This document shows positions 41,980 through 50,427 of a stretch of DNA of 64,000 nt, piece after piece (position 1 is the stretch's first letter; the number at the start of each line of letters is the position of its first letter). Source of the DNA: JBFMCC01 sp034435275 (lineage in GTDB: Bacteria > Chloroflexota > Anaerolineae > Anaerolineales > Villigracilaceae); contig DAOTXP010000084.1 in assembly GCA_034435275.1 (NCBI GenBank), positions 1 through 64,000 of the forward strand, written 5' to 3'. Below the pieces are notes generated by a model, which was given only the letters and a program-made list of their open reading frames with translations, was not told the origin of the DNA and made no database searches. The position numbers and the translations under genes are program-made.

Positions 41980-44900
41980 TTCGACACCGCCGCGTCCGGG
42001 ATCAGCCCGTCTTCCACAACCCGGGAAAAGACGTCCACGATCTGTGGGTCGAAAAATGCCCCGCTTTGCTCTTTAATGTATTGAAGCGCCTCCTCTGTGG
42101 AGACTCTTTGGCGATAGGGGCGGTCGCTGGTGAGCGCATCGAAAGTATCGGCCACTGAAAAGATGCGCGCAAGCAGGGGGATTTCCTCGCCGCTCATGCC
42201 GAGCGGATAGCCGGTGCCATCCCAGCGCTCTTGATGATAACGGACGACAGTGAGGGTCTCCTGCAGGAATGGAATACCCTCCACGATGCGCGCGCCGATT
42301 TCGGGGTGCTGGCGCATGATCTTCCATTCCTCCTCAGTGAGCGGACCGGGTTTGTGGAGGATTGTATCGCTGATGCCGATCTTTCCAATGTCGTGAAGCA
42401 GCGCGCCGCGTTCGAGCGACTTGAGGTGCGGTTCGCTCAATCCCATGGCTACGCCAAGTTGCCTCGAGACCCGGCTGACGCGCGTACTGTGACCTTCCGT
42501 CTCGCGATCGCGGGCATCCAGGGCGGACATCAGCGCGGCCAAGGTATGATCGTAGCTGAATTCCAATTCCTCGTAAGCGGCTTCGATTTCCCTGGCCTGC
42601 TTTCGCGATTCGACCAAAAGGATGGATCGTTCCAGCGCGATGGCCGCCTGATTGGCAAGCGTCTGCAGGTTGGTGGCGTAACGCATGCCCTGGCCGTTCG
42701 GGATGTTCAGCCATAATGCGCCGTAATTTCGCCGCGGGGTCTGAAGGGGCAGGCAGACATGCGAGATGTTATTTTCCACCACAGTGAAAAAACTCCGCCC
42801 ACTTGACACGGTCTGTTGGATCCGATCCATGGGATGCGGTCCGCCTGTATATGCCCCGCGCGCATCCATCTGCACCTCGGCCTCGATTTTTCCGTCGAGG
42901 GTGAACAGGATGATGCCGGTCGAATCTGCATTGGTCACCTTGTGGGCGGTTTCTGCTACAAAACGGGCTGCGTCGTTCAACTGCTCGGCTTGAATGACGT
43001 TATAGCTCAACTGATATAGTTGTGTCGTGATGTGGAGGGTCGAGCGGACTTCCTGCACCAGCCATGCGCTTTCGATGGCCGCGGCGGCCTGCGAAGCAAG
43101 CAGGTTCGCGAGCGATTCATCGTTCTCTGTGAAGAAAACTTCATTCTGCTTTCCAAACGCAAGGATGGCCCCGACGCTCAATCTGTGCATGCGAATCGGG
43201 ATGGCGATCATGCTGCGCAGGCCGCCATGGTCCAGGTCGAGGCGGGACGAGCGGCCGTATTTGCGGATGTCGCGTACGCGAAAAGGCTGGAGCGCGGTTA
43301 ACGCGGCCTGCGTCAGCGGTTCGTCTTCTGGACTGCGGCCGAGCGATTTAAGCAGTCGCGGCGCGTATCCGACGGAAGCGCTGCGGGAGTAGTTTCCCTC
43401 CTGATCAAGGAGTGTGACGTATGTAAAGCGTGCCCGTAATGTCTGACGGGCCACCGCCGCCACTTCCTGGACCGCGGCCTGAGGCTCCAAAAGGGTTGTT
43501 AGTGAAATCCCGGCCCGGATCAAGTCCATCAGCCGCTGGTGATAATCCGCTTGTCCCCAAGCGTGGGTCAGTTCACTAGCCACAGCCTCGGCGGTCTGTA
43601 CGTCTACGCTGGTGAACGCATCGGCGCAGTCGTCGCTGGCTTCCAGAATCCCTTTCAGGTAGCCGTGATCGATCAACGGCACGATGATTGAGGAGAGCGT
43701 GGTTTCATTCTCCAGCCGCAGGAAATCCGCTTCGAGACGAGTGTCGTTGATCACCTGTGTCTTCCGCAGACGGGCGGCGCGACCGAGTAAGCCAGCGTTG
43801 ATTCCCTGCCGATAACCCGGCGGCAATCCGCTTACCTTTGTGCCTGCCGTGGCCAGGGCCACCAGTTCGCGCCTCTCCGGTTCGTGGACGTACACGGCTA
43901 CCATGGAACATTCCAGCGCGCGGTGCAGTGTGTTTACGGCTAATTGCGCCGCGACCGGTTCATCTAGTTGTTTCTCCAGTTGCAGGCTGAGTTCGGTGAG
44001 CAGGGTCAATTGCGTAGTACGGTATTTTTCTGCGGTCAGTTGATTCGTGAGGGCGGCAATCTGCTGGGACTGCATTTCGAGTTGCGTCCGCAGGTATGTT
44101 TGGGAGGAAGTAAAAGGCCGGATGAGACGCGCCACGCGCTCGTCCCAGGAAGGATGCGATGTACCTGTCCCCGAATCCGCTGGCGCGGCGGCCGTCCCAA
44201 ACTCGGTCATCAATCCGTTCACAGTCAATACAACCGACACGAGTCCGTAGCCAACGACCCCTATGGTACCCAGATAAAGCAGGAAGAGTATGTCGCTTGC
44301 CAGACGTATCGGATCGGTTGAGCCGGCGTATGTGTTGGCGCTGGCCTGGGCGAGAACAGTGAACAAACCCAGGAAGACCACCTGAGCCACGGATGCGACC
44401 GTCAGCAGGCGATGCCCGATGATATCCGTTTCGGGCAGGAACAGGCGCCTCCAGGGTATTTCGCTGGCAAAGATCAATATGAAAGCGAGGCACGTTGACG
44501 GAATCAGGCTTGGCAGGTTGGTATCGAACGCGGCGATCAGGCTCCACGCCAGCCAGGGCAATGCGATCGTTTTTGCCAGCAGTTCGAGTCTTCGCTGGTG
44601 GGGCCTGGAAAAGGCCAATCCGCCGGCCGGGGCTGTGACCAGAAAGAGCCCCGCCAGGATCAGACGATATGGGGCGAATGTCTGATAGTGCGAGTTGAGA
44701 AAAATGTCCTTCCGCGCCAGCAGCAGCGCGCCGAAGGCGATGTTGGAAAACGCGACAAAGCCAATCAGCAGATCGCGCGGGGCTTCGCGCTTGAGCTGTA
44801 ATCCAAGAACACGCGACAAGTGTGCCGCGCTCAACGCGGCCAGCAACACGCCCTCCACGAAGATTCCGGCTTTTATGTAAAGGAAGCCAAGGCTTGCCAG

Positions 44901-45140
44901 CGCCGCCATGGCGGAGCTTTGGATGAGGCTTTCCTGCCAGGGGCGGTGGAGGAGGAGAATCGATGACAGGCAATTCAACGCAATGATAAAAAACAAAAAT
45001 CCCAGCGACAGGGTGATCGAGCCGGGCATCCCGTCAGTCAAAACAGCCTGTCTGGCTGGAATCAATAGTACGCTTTGGGCGGTGAGGAAAAGAATGCCTG
45101 CTGTGAGAAGATTAAGATGGTTCGTGGCGCGGTATTGCAT
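41976..45140 (-). CDS. Large membrane GAF / HD-GYP signalling protein
   Basis: 1054 residues. About eight to nine hydrophobic segments (10-310), a coiled linker, GAF-like domains at about 365-510, 530-690 and 715-855, then an HD-GYP domain (about 875-1050) with HDIGKIG and YHQERWDGTGYP. HD-GYP enzymes hydrolyse cyclic di-GMP or related dinucleotides. The input signal is unknown. It is the first gene of a two-gene operon with the GGDEF gene. Confidence 0.9.
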   Translation of the reverse strand: MQYRATNHLNLLTAGILFLTAQSVLLIPARQAVLTDGMPGSITLSLGFLFFIIALNCLSSILLLHRPWQESLIQSSAMAALASLGFLYIKAGIFVEGVLLAALSAAHLSRVLGLQLKREAPRDLLIGFVAFSNIAFGALLLARKDIFLNSHYQTFAPYRLILAGLFLVTAPAGGLAFSRPHQRRLELLAKTIALPWLAWSLIAAFDTNLPSLIPSTCLAFILIFASEIPWRRLFLPETDIIGHRLLTVASVAQVVFLGLFTVLAQASANTYAGSTDPIRLASDILFLLYLGTIGVVGYGLVSVVLTVNGLMTEFGTAAAPADSGTGTSHPSWDERVARLIRPFTSSQTYLRTQLEMQSQQIAALTNQLTAEKYRTTQLTLLTELSLQLEKQLDEPVAAQLAVNTLHRALECSMVAVYVHEPERRELVALATAGTKVSGLPPGYRQGINAGLLGRAARLRKTQVINDTRLEADFLRLENETTLSSIIVPLIDHGYLKGILEASDDCADAFTSVDVQTAEAVASELTHAWGQADYHQRLMDLIRAGISLTTLLEPQAAVQEVAAVARQTLRARFTYVTLLDQEGNYSRSASVGYAPRLLKSLGRSPEDEPLTQAALTALQPFRVRDIRKYGRSSRLDLDHGGLRSMIAIPIRMHRLSVGAILAFGKQNEVFFTENDESLANLLASQAAAAIESAWLVQEVRSTLHITTQLYQLSYNVIQAEQLNDAARFVAETAHKVTNADSTGIILFTLDGKIEAEVQMDARGAYTGGPHPMDRIQQTVSSGRSFFTVVENNISHVCLPLQTPRRNYGALWLNIPNGQGMRYATNLQTLANQAAIALERSILLVESRKQAREIEAAYEELEFSYDHTLAALMSALDARDRETEGHSTRVSRVSRQLGVAMGLSEPHLKSLERGALLHDIGKIGISDTILHKPGPLTEEEWKIMRQHPEIGARIVEGIPFLQETLTVVRYHQERWDGTGYPLGMSGEEIPLLARIFSVADTFDALTSDRPYRQRVSTEEALQYIKEQSGAFFDPQIVDVFSRVVEDGLIPDAAVSK

Positions 45141-45265
45141 AAGACTTAGCGTAAGGATTTCATAGAGCGCACCGTTCGACGCGCATCGGAGTCAGCCGGT
45201 TAATATATGCAACACTGGAGAAGAATTTTGGAGCCTCTGCGAGTAATCTTTCGTTCTCGAATCTC

Positions 45266-45274
45266 TGATATAAT
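45266..45274 (+). promoter_or_regulatory. Extended -10 promoter upstream of purine nucleoside phosphorylase gene
   Basis: TGATATAAT, extended -10, with no clear -35. Leader about 58 bases to the ATG at 45339. The 198-base gap 45141-45338 also serves the divergent HD-GYP gene. Confidence 0.55.
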
Positions 45275-45338
45275 TTTCACAGCCGGTGGGCTGGATGGCG
45301 GGGAAAAGCCTTGATTCGGTAAACCACACGAAGAGACA

Positions 45339-46178
45339 ATGATGTCCATACCAATTACCCTTGAGCAAATTGATGAAGTCGCTGGCGCCATCCGTGCCGT
45401 CAGCCAGACGAAGCCGCGCGTTGCAATGATTCTCGGTTCCGGCTTGAACGGGCTGGCCGACGCTGTGCAGAATGCCCGAATTATACCCTTTGGCGACCTG
45501 CCTCACTGGCCGGTCTCTACCGTTCAGGGACATTCGGGGAGGCTGGTTATCGGGACTTTGGAAGACCAGCCGGTCTTTGTCATGCAGGGACGCGTCCACT
45601 TTTACGAGGGATACAACATGTCGCAGGTGACCCTGCCGATCCGCGTCATGCAACGACTCGGAATTGAGACCGTTATCGTGACCAACGCAGCCGGGGGGGT
45701 GAATCCCGATTTCGTCCCCGGCGACGTGATGTTGATCACCGACCATCTTAACCTGATGGGGATGACCGGTTTGAATCCGCTTATCGGCCCCAACCTGGAT
45801 GAATTCGGCACTCGCTTTCCCGACATGAGTCAGGCCTATGACCGCGCGCTGGCTGATTTGGCGCGTCGCATTGCCAGGGAACAGGGTGTTCTCCTGCGCG
45901 AAGGGGTGTATGCCGGCCTGAGCGGGCCATCCTTTGAGACTCCTGCTGATCTCCGCTTCCTGCGGGCTGTGGGTGTGGACGCGGTGGGCATGTCCACGGT
46001 ACCGGAGGTGACCGTTGCGCGCCACGGCGGGACGCGTGTTCTAGGTCTTTCAGGCATCAGCAATAAGGCCAACCTGGATGGCTCGACGCTCACGACTCAC
46101 GAAGAGGTAATCGAGGCCGGCAAGGTTATTACACCAAAGGTCGAGAAAATCATTCGTGGCGTTCTACGATTGACCTAA
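45339..46178 (+). CDS. Purine nucleoside phosphorylase
   Basis: 279 residues, trimeric PNP type. Phosphate loop MILGSGLNGLAD, GRVHFYEGY, TNAAGGVNPDF, YAGLSGPSFETPADLRF and GMSTVPEV; the base-binding Asn is in GISNKANL. It releases purine bases from nucleosides in salvage, with guanosine/inosine the likely substrates. Two ATG codons start the frame; the first is given. It heads a plus-strand run that extends to ftsK. Confidence 0.94.
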   Translation: MMSIPITLEQIDEVAGAIRAVSQTKPRVAMILGSGLNGLADAVQNARIIPFGDLPHWPVSTVQGHSGRLVIGTLEDQPVFVMQGRVHFYEGYNMSQVTLPIRVMQRLGIETVIVTNAAGGVNPDFVPGDVMLITDHLNLMGMTGLNPLIGPNLDEFGTRFPDMSQAYDRALADLARRIAREQGVLLREGVYAGLSGPSFETPADLRFLRAVGVDAVGMSTVPEVTVARHGGTRVLGLSGISNKANLDGSTLTTHEEVIEAGKVITPKVEKIIRGVLRLT

Positions 46179-46188
46179 CAGGATTCGG

Positions 46189-46866
46189 ATGGAAGTCTTT
46201 TTTCGATTCCTTGCGGATTATGAAATCCTGATCTATTTATTGCTGGCATTGGGCGGTCTGTTTTCATTCCGCCGGGTATGGCGTTCGTGGGGGGAGTGGA
46301 GAAACGCCTATTTTGGTTTGGAGCGCGAATTTGCCCTGCGGCGGCTTGGTCAGGCGGTGGGGGCCTCAACGCTGATCCTGGCGCTCGCCTGCGGAGTTTT
46401 TATTGTAGCGTCATTCATCGTCCCAGGCTTGCCCGCGTCGGCACTGTTGGGGACGCCTACGGTTGACCTCCTGGCCGGTCCACTGGGGACGCTTGCCCCG
46501 GATTCGGCTACGGCACTGGGCTCGTCCCAGGCGGCCGCGCCGGCCGCGGGTCAGGGTGGATGCGTGCCCGGTCAGCTGGAGATCGCCTCTCCCAGGTCCG
46601 GTGATGAGGTCAGTGGTAACGTGGAAATTATCGGCACGGTCAATCTTGCCAACTTTGGTTTTTATAAATACGAGATTGCCCCGGCAGGGACCGAAAACTG
46701 GGCCACGGTGCTGGCGGATCACAAGACCGGGGTTGGGATTAAACTTGGGGATTGGTCCACCACCGTGCTCACGCCGGGTGATTATCTGTTACGCCTAGTT
46801 GTGACCGACAATCAGGGACAGTTATTACCGCCCTGCATCATTTCTGTTCGCGTGAAAGGACAATAG
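46189..46866 (+). CDS. Hypothetical membrane protein with outer beta domain
   Basis: 225 residues. Hydrophobic segments at about 11-27 and 58-83, an Ala/Ser/Pro linker, then an outer domain (about 125-225) of beta character with CVPGQLEIASPRSGDEVSG at its start and CIISVRV at its end, probably joined by a disulfide. The domain resembles Ig/fibronectin-like modules. No name can be given. Ten bases after the phosphorylase gene. Confidence 0.6.
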   Translation: MEVFFRFLADYEILIYLLLALGGLFSFRRVWRSWGEWRNAYFGLEREFALRRLGQAVGASTLILALACGVFIVASFIVPGLPASALLGTPTVDLLAGPLGTLAPDSATALGSSQAAAPAAGQGGCVPGQLEIASPRSGDEVSGNVEIIGTVNLANFGFYKYEIAPAGTENWATVLADHKTGVGIKLGDWSTTVLTPGDYLLRLVVTDNQGQLLPPCIISVRVKGQ

Positions 46867-46873
46867 TTTCATC

Positions 46874-47410
46874 GTGGCTGTTCATATCCGTCCCGCAATT
46901 TCATCCGATTTTCCGCGCTTGATGGGCATGGATCATTCCTGCGTGAGCGAGGTCGTCTGGCAACTGGATTTACGCAAGGAAGCCGGGCAGGTCACGGCCA
47001 CCTTGCGCGAAACGCGCCTGCCGCGGCCCACGCGCGTCGAGTATCCGCGTAACCCATTTTCGCTGGCCGATGAATGGCAGAAAAAAGCCGCATTGCTCGT
47101 CGCGGCTGAAGGGAGCGATCCGTTTGGTTACCTGGGCGTGCATGAACAAAGCGCTTCCACGGTGGCCTGGGTCACGGACCTGGTCGTCGTCCCGGACCAG
47201 CGGCGGCGCGGCATCGGGTCGGCCTTGCTATTGGCCGTTGAGGATTGGGCGCGTCAACGCGGCAATCGCATGCTGATCTTCGAGATGCAGGCCAAGAATC
47301 AACCATCGGTTCGCCTGGCGCAGAAACTCGGATTCGAGTTCTGCGGGTATAATGACCACTACTACGCCAGTCAGGACGTAGCTCTGTTCTTTGGGAGAAC
47401 CTTGAAGTAG
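46874..47410 (+). CDS. GNAT-family N-acetyltransferase
   Basis: 178 residues. The acetyl-CoA motif is VVVPDQRRRGIGSALLLAVEDWA, followed by NQPSVRLAQKLGFEFCGYND. GTG 46874 starts the protein seven bases after the preceding stop. Substrate unknown. Confidence 0.85.
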   Translation: MAVHIRPAISSDFPRLMGMDHSCVSEVVWQLDLRKEAGQVTATLRETRLPRPTRVEYPRNPFSLADEWQKKAALLVAAEGSDPFGYLGVHEQSASTVAWVTDLVVVPDQRRRGIGSALLLAVEDWARQRGNRMLIFEMQAKNQPSVRLAQKLGFEFCGYNDHYYASQDVALFFGRTLK

Positions 47411-47471
47411 CGTCACGCTCGTTGCATAAACCTGTCCGCTTGAATTCTTTGCAACGGGTTGGGGAAGGTCT

Positions 47472-49400
47472 ATGTTTAACGGTTGGACCGAAAGTTTACT
47501 GGCGGGGATCCAGGTCATCAATCAGATTCTCACGGCCGGAATCGCCATCACGGCCTTTTCGCTGTTTCTCTACGCCTTGTCGTTCAACTTGCGCGACCGA
47601 GTGGCGCGTTCCTTTGCCATCATTCTGCTTTGTGTGGTGGTCGTATTTACGGCCGAGGCTCTGCTTAACAAAAATTATCCTGCCTGGGGGATAGACCTGC
47701 TCCTGCGTCTGCAGTGGTTCGGGATTGTCTTCCTGCCCGCCGCGTACTTGCATCTCTCGGATGCGCTGATGGTGACCGCCGGGCGCCCCTCGCGCGGACG
47801 CAGGCGGGTGGCCGTGCGGTTGGTATATGCCGTCTCGGCCGGTTTCCTGCTCCTGCACGGCGCGGGATATTTACTCGGCCCGCTCGTGCCGGACGGCCAG
47901 CCGGCGCCTCATCTTCAGCGGACCCTCTACACCGAACTTTTCACCGTTTTCTACGTGGCCGCCATGGTGTGGGCGTGGATCAATTTTGCGCGCGCCTACG
48001 GGCGGATGCTGACGCGTTCGGGCCGCCGCCGCATGTTCTACCTGATGGCAGGGGCGACCGCGCCCGCCCTCGGGTCGTATCCCTACCTGTTGTATGGCTT
48101 CTCGATCGCCGCGCGTTTCCCGCTCCTGTTCTGGAGCGCGGCGACGGTCATCAACCTGCTGGTCGGCGCGCTGGTGATTGTCATGGCCTACGCGGTGGCC
48201 TTTTTTGGCGTCTCCTGGCCCGACCGTCTTGTCAAGAGCCGCCTCTTCAAATGGATCATGCGCGGACCTGTGGTTGCTTCGGCGACGCTCGGACTGATGA
48301 CAGTTGTGCGCCGCGGGGGCGCGTTGTTCGGGCAGGAGTATTCGGTCTTCGTGCCCTTTGTCGTTGTGTTCTCGGTTCTTTTTCTCGAACATCTCATCAC
48401 GCTGATCGCGCCCATCTGGGAACGCTGGCTGTTCTTCGGCCGCGACCGCGCTGAACTCCAGCTTCTGCAGAACATTGAGGAGCGGCTGTTGACGCGCGGC
48501 GACCTCCAGCAATTTCTTGAGACCGTTCTGGCGGCCGTGCGCGATCACTTGCAGGCCTCGTCCGCGTTTGTGGCCGCGCTGGATGGAGATGGCCTGTCTT
48601 TGCTTGTGGCGGCTGGGAATCGCAGTCTGCTTGATCAGGAAGACCTGCCCGAGGTCCTGCAAGCCGCGGAACGAAATAACGGCGATGGCAAACATCGCGA
48701 ATTCATCTGGGGCAATTTCTGGGTTTTGCCTCTTCATCAGCGCAAACGATCCGATATGGACACGGATGAAATTCCGCCGCTACTCGGCCTGCTGGGCGTC
48801 TCCCGCCGCGCCGATCAGGTGATGGACAGGGATCAGCGCGACGCCCTCTGGTTGTTGGCGGAACGCGCCGCGCTGGCTTTGGAGGATCGTCAACTGCAAC
48901 AACGCGTCTTCCGCTCATTGGAAGATATCCAGCCTCAGGTTGAGTTGATCCAACGCATGCGCGCCTTTGCCCGCTACGACAGCCGCACTAACCTGCTTGC
49001 AGAGGACCTGCCGCCCGAATCCGATCTGGCCAACTGGGTAAAGGACGCGCTCACGCATTATTGGGGCGGGCCAAAACTTACCCAGAGTCCGCTGATGCGC
49101 TTGCAGATCGTCCGCGAGTTGGCGGAGGAATATGACGGAAATGCGCCCAACGCCCTGCGCGCCCTGCTTCGCAAGGCCGTGGATCAGGTCAAGCCGGAGG
49201 GAGAACGCCGCTTCACGACCGAATGGATCCTGTTCAATATTCTCGAAATGAAGTTCATCGAAGGCCGCAAAGTGCGCGAAGTGGCCTCGCGTCTGGCCAT
49301 GTCGGAAGCCGACCTGTATCGCAAGCAACGCGTCGCGGTCGAGGCGGTTGCCAAGGCTCTCCTGGAAATGGAAGCCGGTCTGCAACAGGAGAGACTATGA
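47472..49400 (+). CDS. Seven-segment membrane sensor with GAF and C-terminal helix-turn-helix-like region
   Basis: 642 residues. Hydrophobic segments at about 18-40, 45-62, 75-93, 117-140, 155-175, 190-215, 225-250 and 282-305 resemble the N-terminal 7TM sensor module seen in bacterial histidine kinases. A GAF-like domain (about 340-490) follows. No H-box or ATP-binding motifs are present. The end (about 580-635: GRKVREVASRLAMSEADLYRKQ) looks like a sigma region 4 / LuxR-like helix-turn-helix. It may couple a membrane signal to a partner protein or DNA. The function is open. Confidence 0.7.
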   Translation: MFNGWTESLLAGIQVINQILTAGIAITAFSLFLYALSFNLRDRVARSFAIILLCVVVVFTAEALLNKNYPAWGIDLLLRLQWFGIVFLPAAYLHLSDALMVTAGRPSRGRRRVAVRLVYAVSAGFLLLHGAGYLLGPLVPDGQPAPHLQRTLYTELFTVFYVAAMVWAWINFARAYGRMLTRSGRRRMFYLMAGATAPALGSYPYLLYGFSIAARFPLLFWSAATVINLLVGALVIVMAYAVAFFGVSWPDRLVKSRLFKWIMRGPVVASATLGLMTVVRRGGALFGQEYSVFVPFVVVFSVLFLEHLITLIAPIWERWLFFGRDRAELQLLQNIEERLLTRGDLQQFLETVLAAVRDHLQASSAFVAALDGDGLSLLVAAGNRSLLDQEDLPEVLQAAERNNGDGKHREFIWGNFWVLPLHQRKRSDMDTDEIPPLLGLLGVSRRADQVMDRDQRDALWLLAERAALALEDRQLQQRVFRSLEDIQPQVELIQRMRAFARYDSRTNLLAEDLPPESDLANWVKDALTHYWGGPKLTQSPLMRLQIVRELAEEYDGNAPNALRALLRKAVDQVKPEGERRFTTEWILFNILEMKFIEGRKVREVASRLAMSEADLYRKQRVAVEAVAKALLEMEAGLQQERL

Positions 49401-49470
49401 GTCTGGAATCCCGCAGGAGAGTCTGGAGCTCTTCTGCTACACTTTTTCTGAGGTTGGGAAGGAGGTCTTA

Positions 49471-50427
49471 ATGGTCGTCAATAAAAAGACAGCCGCGAAT
49501 CCGATGCCGACTATTGACGAGGGCTGGTGGGCTTCGGTGCTGGCCGAAGAGGGGAATCGGATCCGTCCGCCCGCGCGCCCGGCGAAGGTCGAGAAAGCCG
49601 CGGGGCGCGTTGAAAGACTCGCGAGTGTGTCCAAGCCCGCCGCGGACTGGTCCCTGGTCAAAGACCTGTATCACAGGGATGAGATCGTTACCCTGACTGT
49701 TACCGGTCACAACCGCGGCGGTTTGCTGGTGGAGGGTGATGGACTGTACGGCTTTGTCCCGTTCTCGCACCTGATCGAACTGGCCGGGCACGATCCCGCC
49801 AACCGTGAGCAGGCGCTGTCTGCCTACACCGGCAAGCCCCTGCGGCTCAAGGTGATCGAGTGTGCCCCGGAAGACGGACGCATTGTCTTCTCCGAGCGCG
49901 CCGCGCAGGCCGAGCCGGGCAAACGTGCCGAGATTTTTCAACATATCCATTCCGGTCAGCGCGTCGAGGGCGTCGTCACCAATGTCACCGATTTCGGCGT
50001 GTTTGTGGATCTCGGCGGTGTGGAAGGATTGATTCACATCTCCGAACTCTCCTGGGGGCGGGTGATTCACCCAAGCCATATTGCTCAACTGGGTCAGCGA
50101 ATCGAAGTCCTCGTCCTGGATGTGGCGGCCGAGCGATGCCGCGTCGCGCTCAGCCTGAAGCGCCTCCTGCCTAACCCATGGGAAATTACCTCGAGCTTTG
50201 CCGTTGACCAGATTGTCCCGGCTACCATCACCAGCATCGTTTCGTACGGCGCGTTTGCTCGTTTGGATATTGGCGTCGAAGGGCTTATCCATGCCTCCGA
50301 GATGCCGCTCACCCCGGGCATGTCGGTGAAAGATATTCTTGACGAGGGCGAGCGGGTGGATGTCCGCATCCTGCACGTTGACGCCGCGCACCAGCGCATG
50401 GGTCTTAGCCTGCGCCTCAACCCCTGA
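49471..50427 (+). CDS. S1 RNA-binding-domain protein (ribosomal protein S1-like)
   Basis: 318 residues with three S1-type OB folds (about 68-140, 155-222, 238-312). The second is the clearest: GQRVEGVVTNVTDFGVFVDLGGVEGLIHISELSWG. The third has ATITSIVSYGAFARLDIGVEGLIHASEM. The N-terminal 65 residues are basic and unstructured. It may help mRNA bind to the 30S subunit, as in other short S1 proteins. ATG 49471 has a perfect AAGGAGGT; the frame opens upstream inside the sensor gene. Confidence 0.88.
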   Translation: MVVNKKTAANPMPTIDEGWWASVLAEEGNRIRPPARPAKVEKAAGRVERLASVSKPAADWSLVKDLYHRDEIVTLTVTGHNRGGLLVEGDGLYGFVPFSHLIELAGHDPANREQALSAYTGKPLRLKVIECAPEDGRIVFSERAAQAEPGKRAEIFQHIHSGQRVEGVVTNVTDFGVFVDLGGVEGLIHISELSWGRVIHPSHIAQLGQRIEVLVLDVAAERCRVALSLKRLLPNPWEITSSFAVDQIVPATITSIVSYGAFARLDIGVEGLIHASEMPLTPGMSVKDILDEGERVDVRILHVDAAHQRMGLSLRLNP

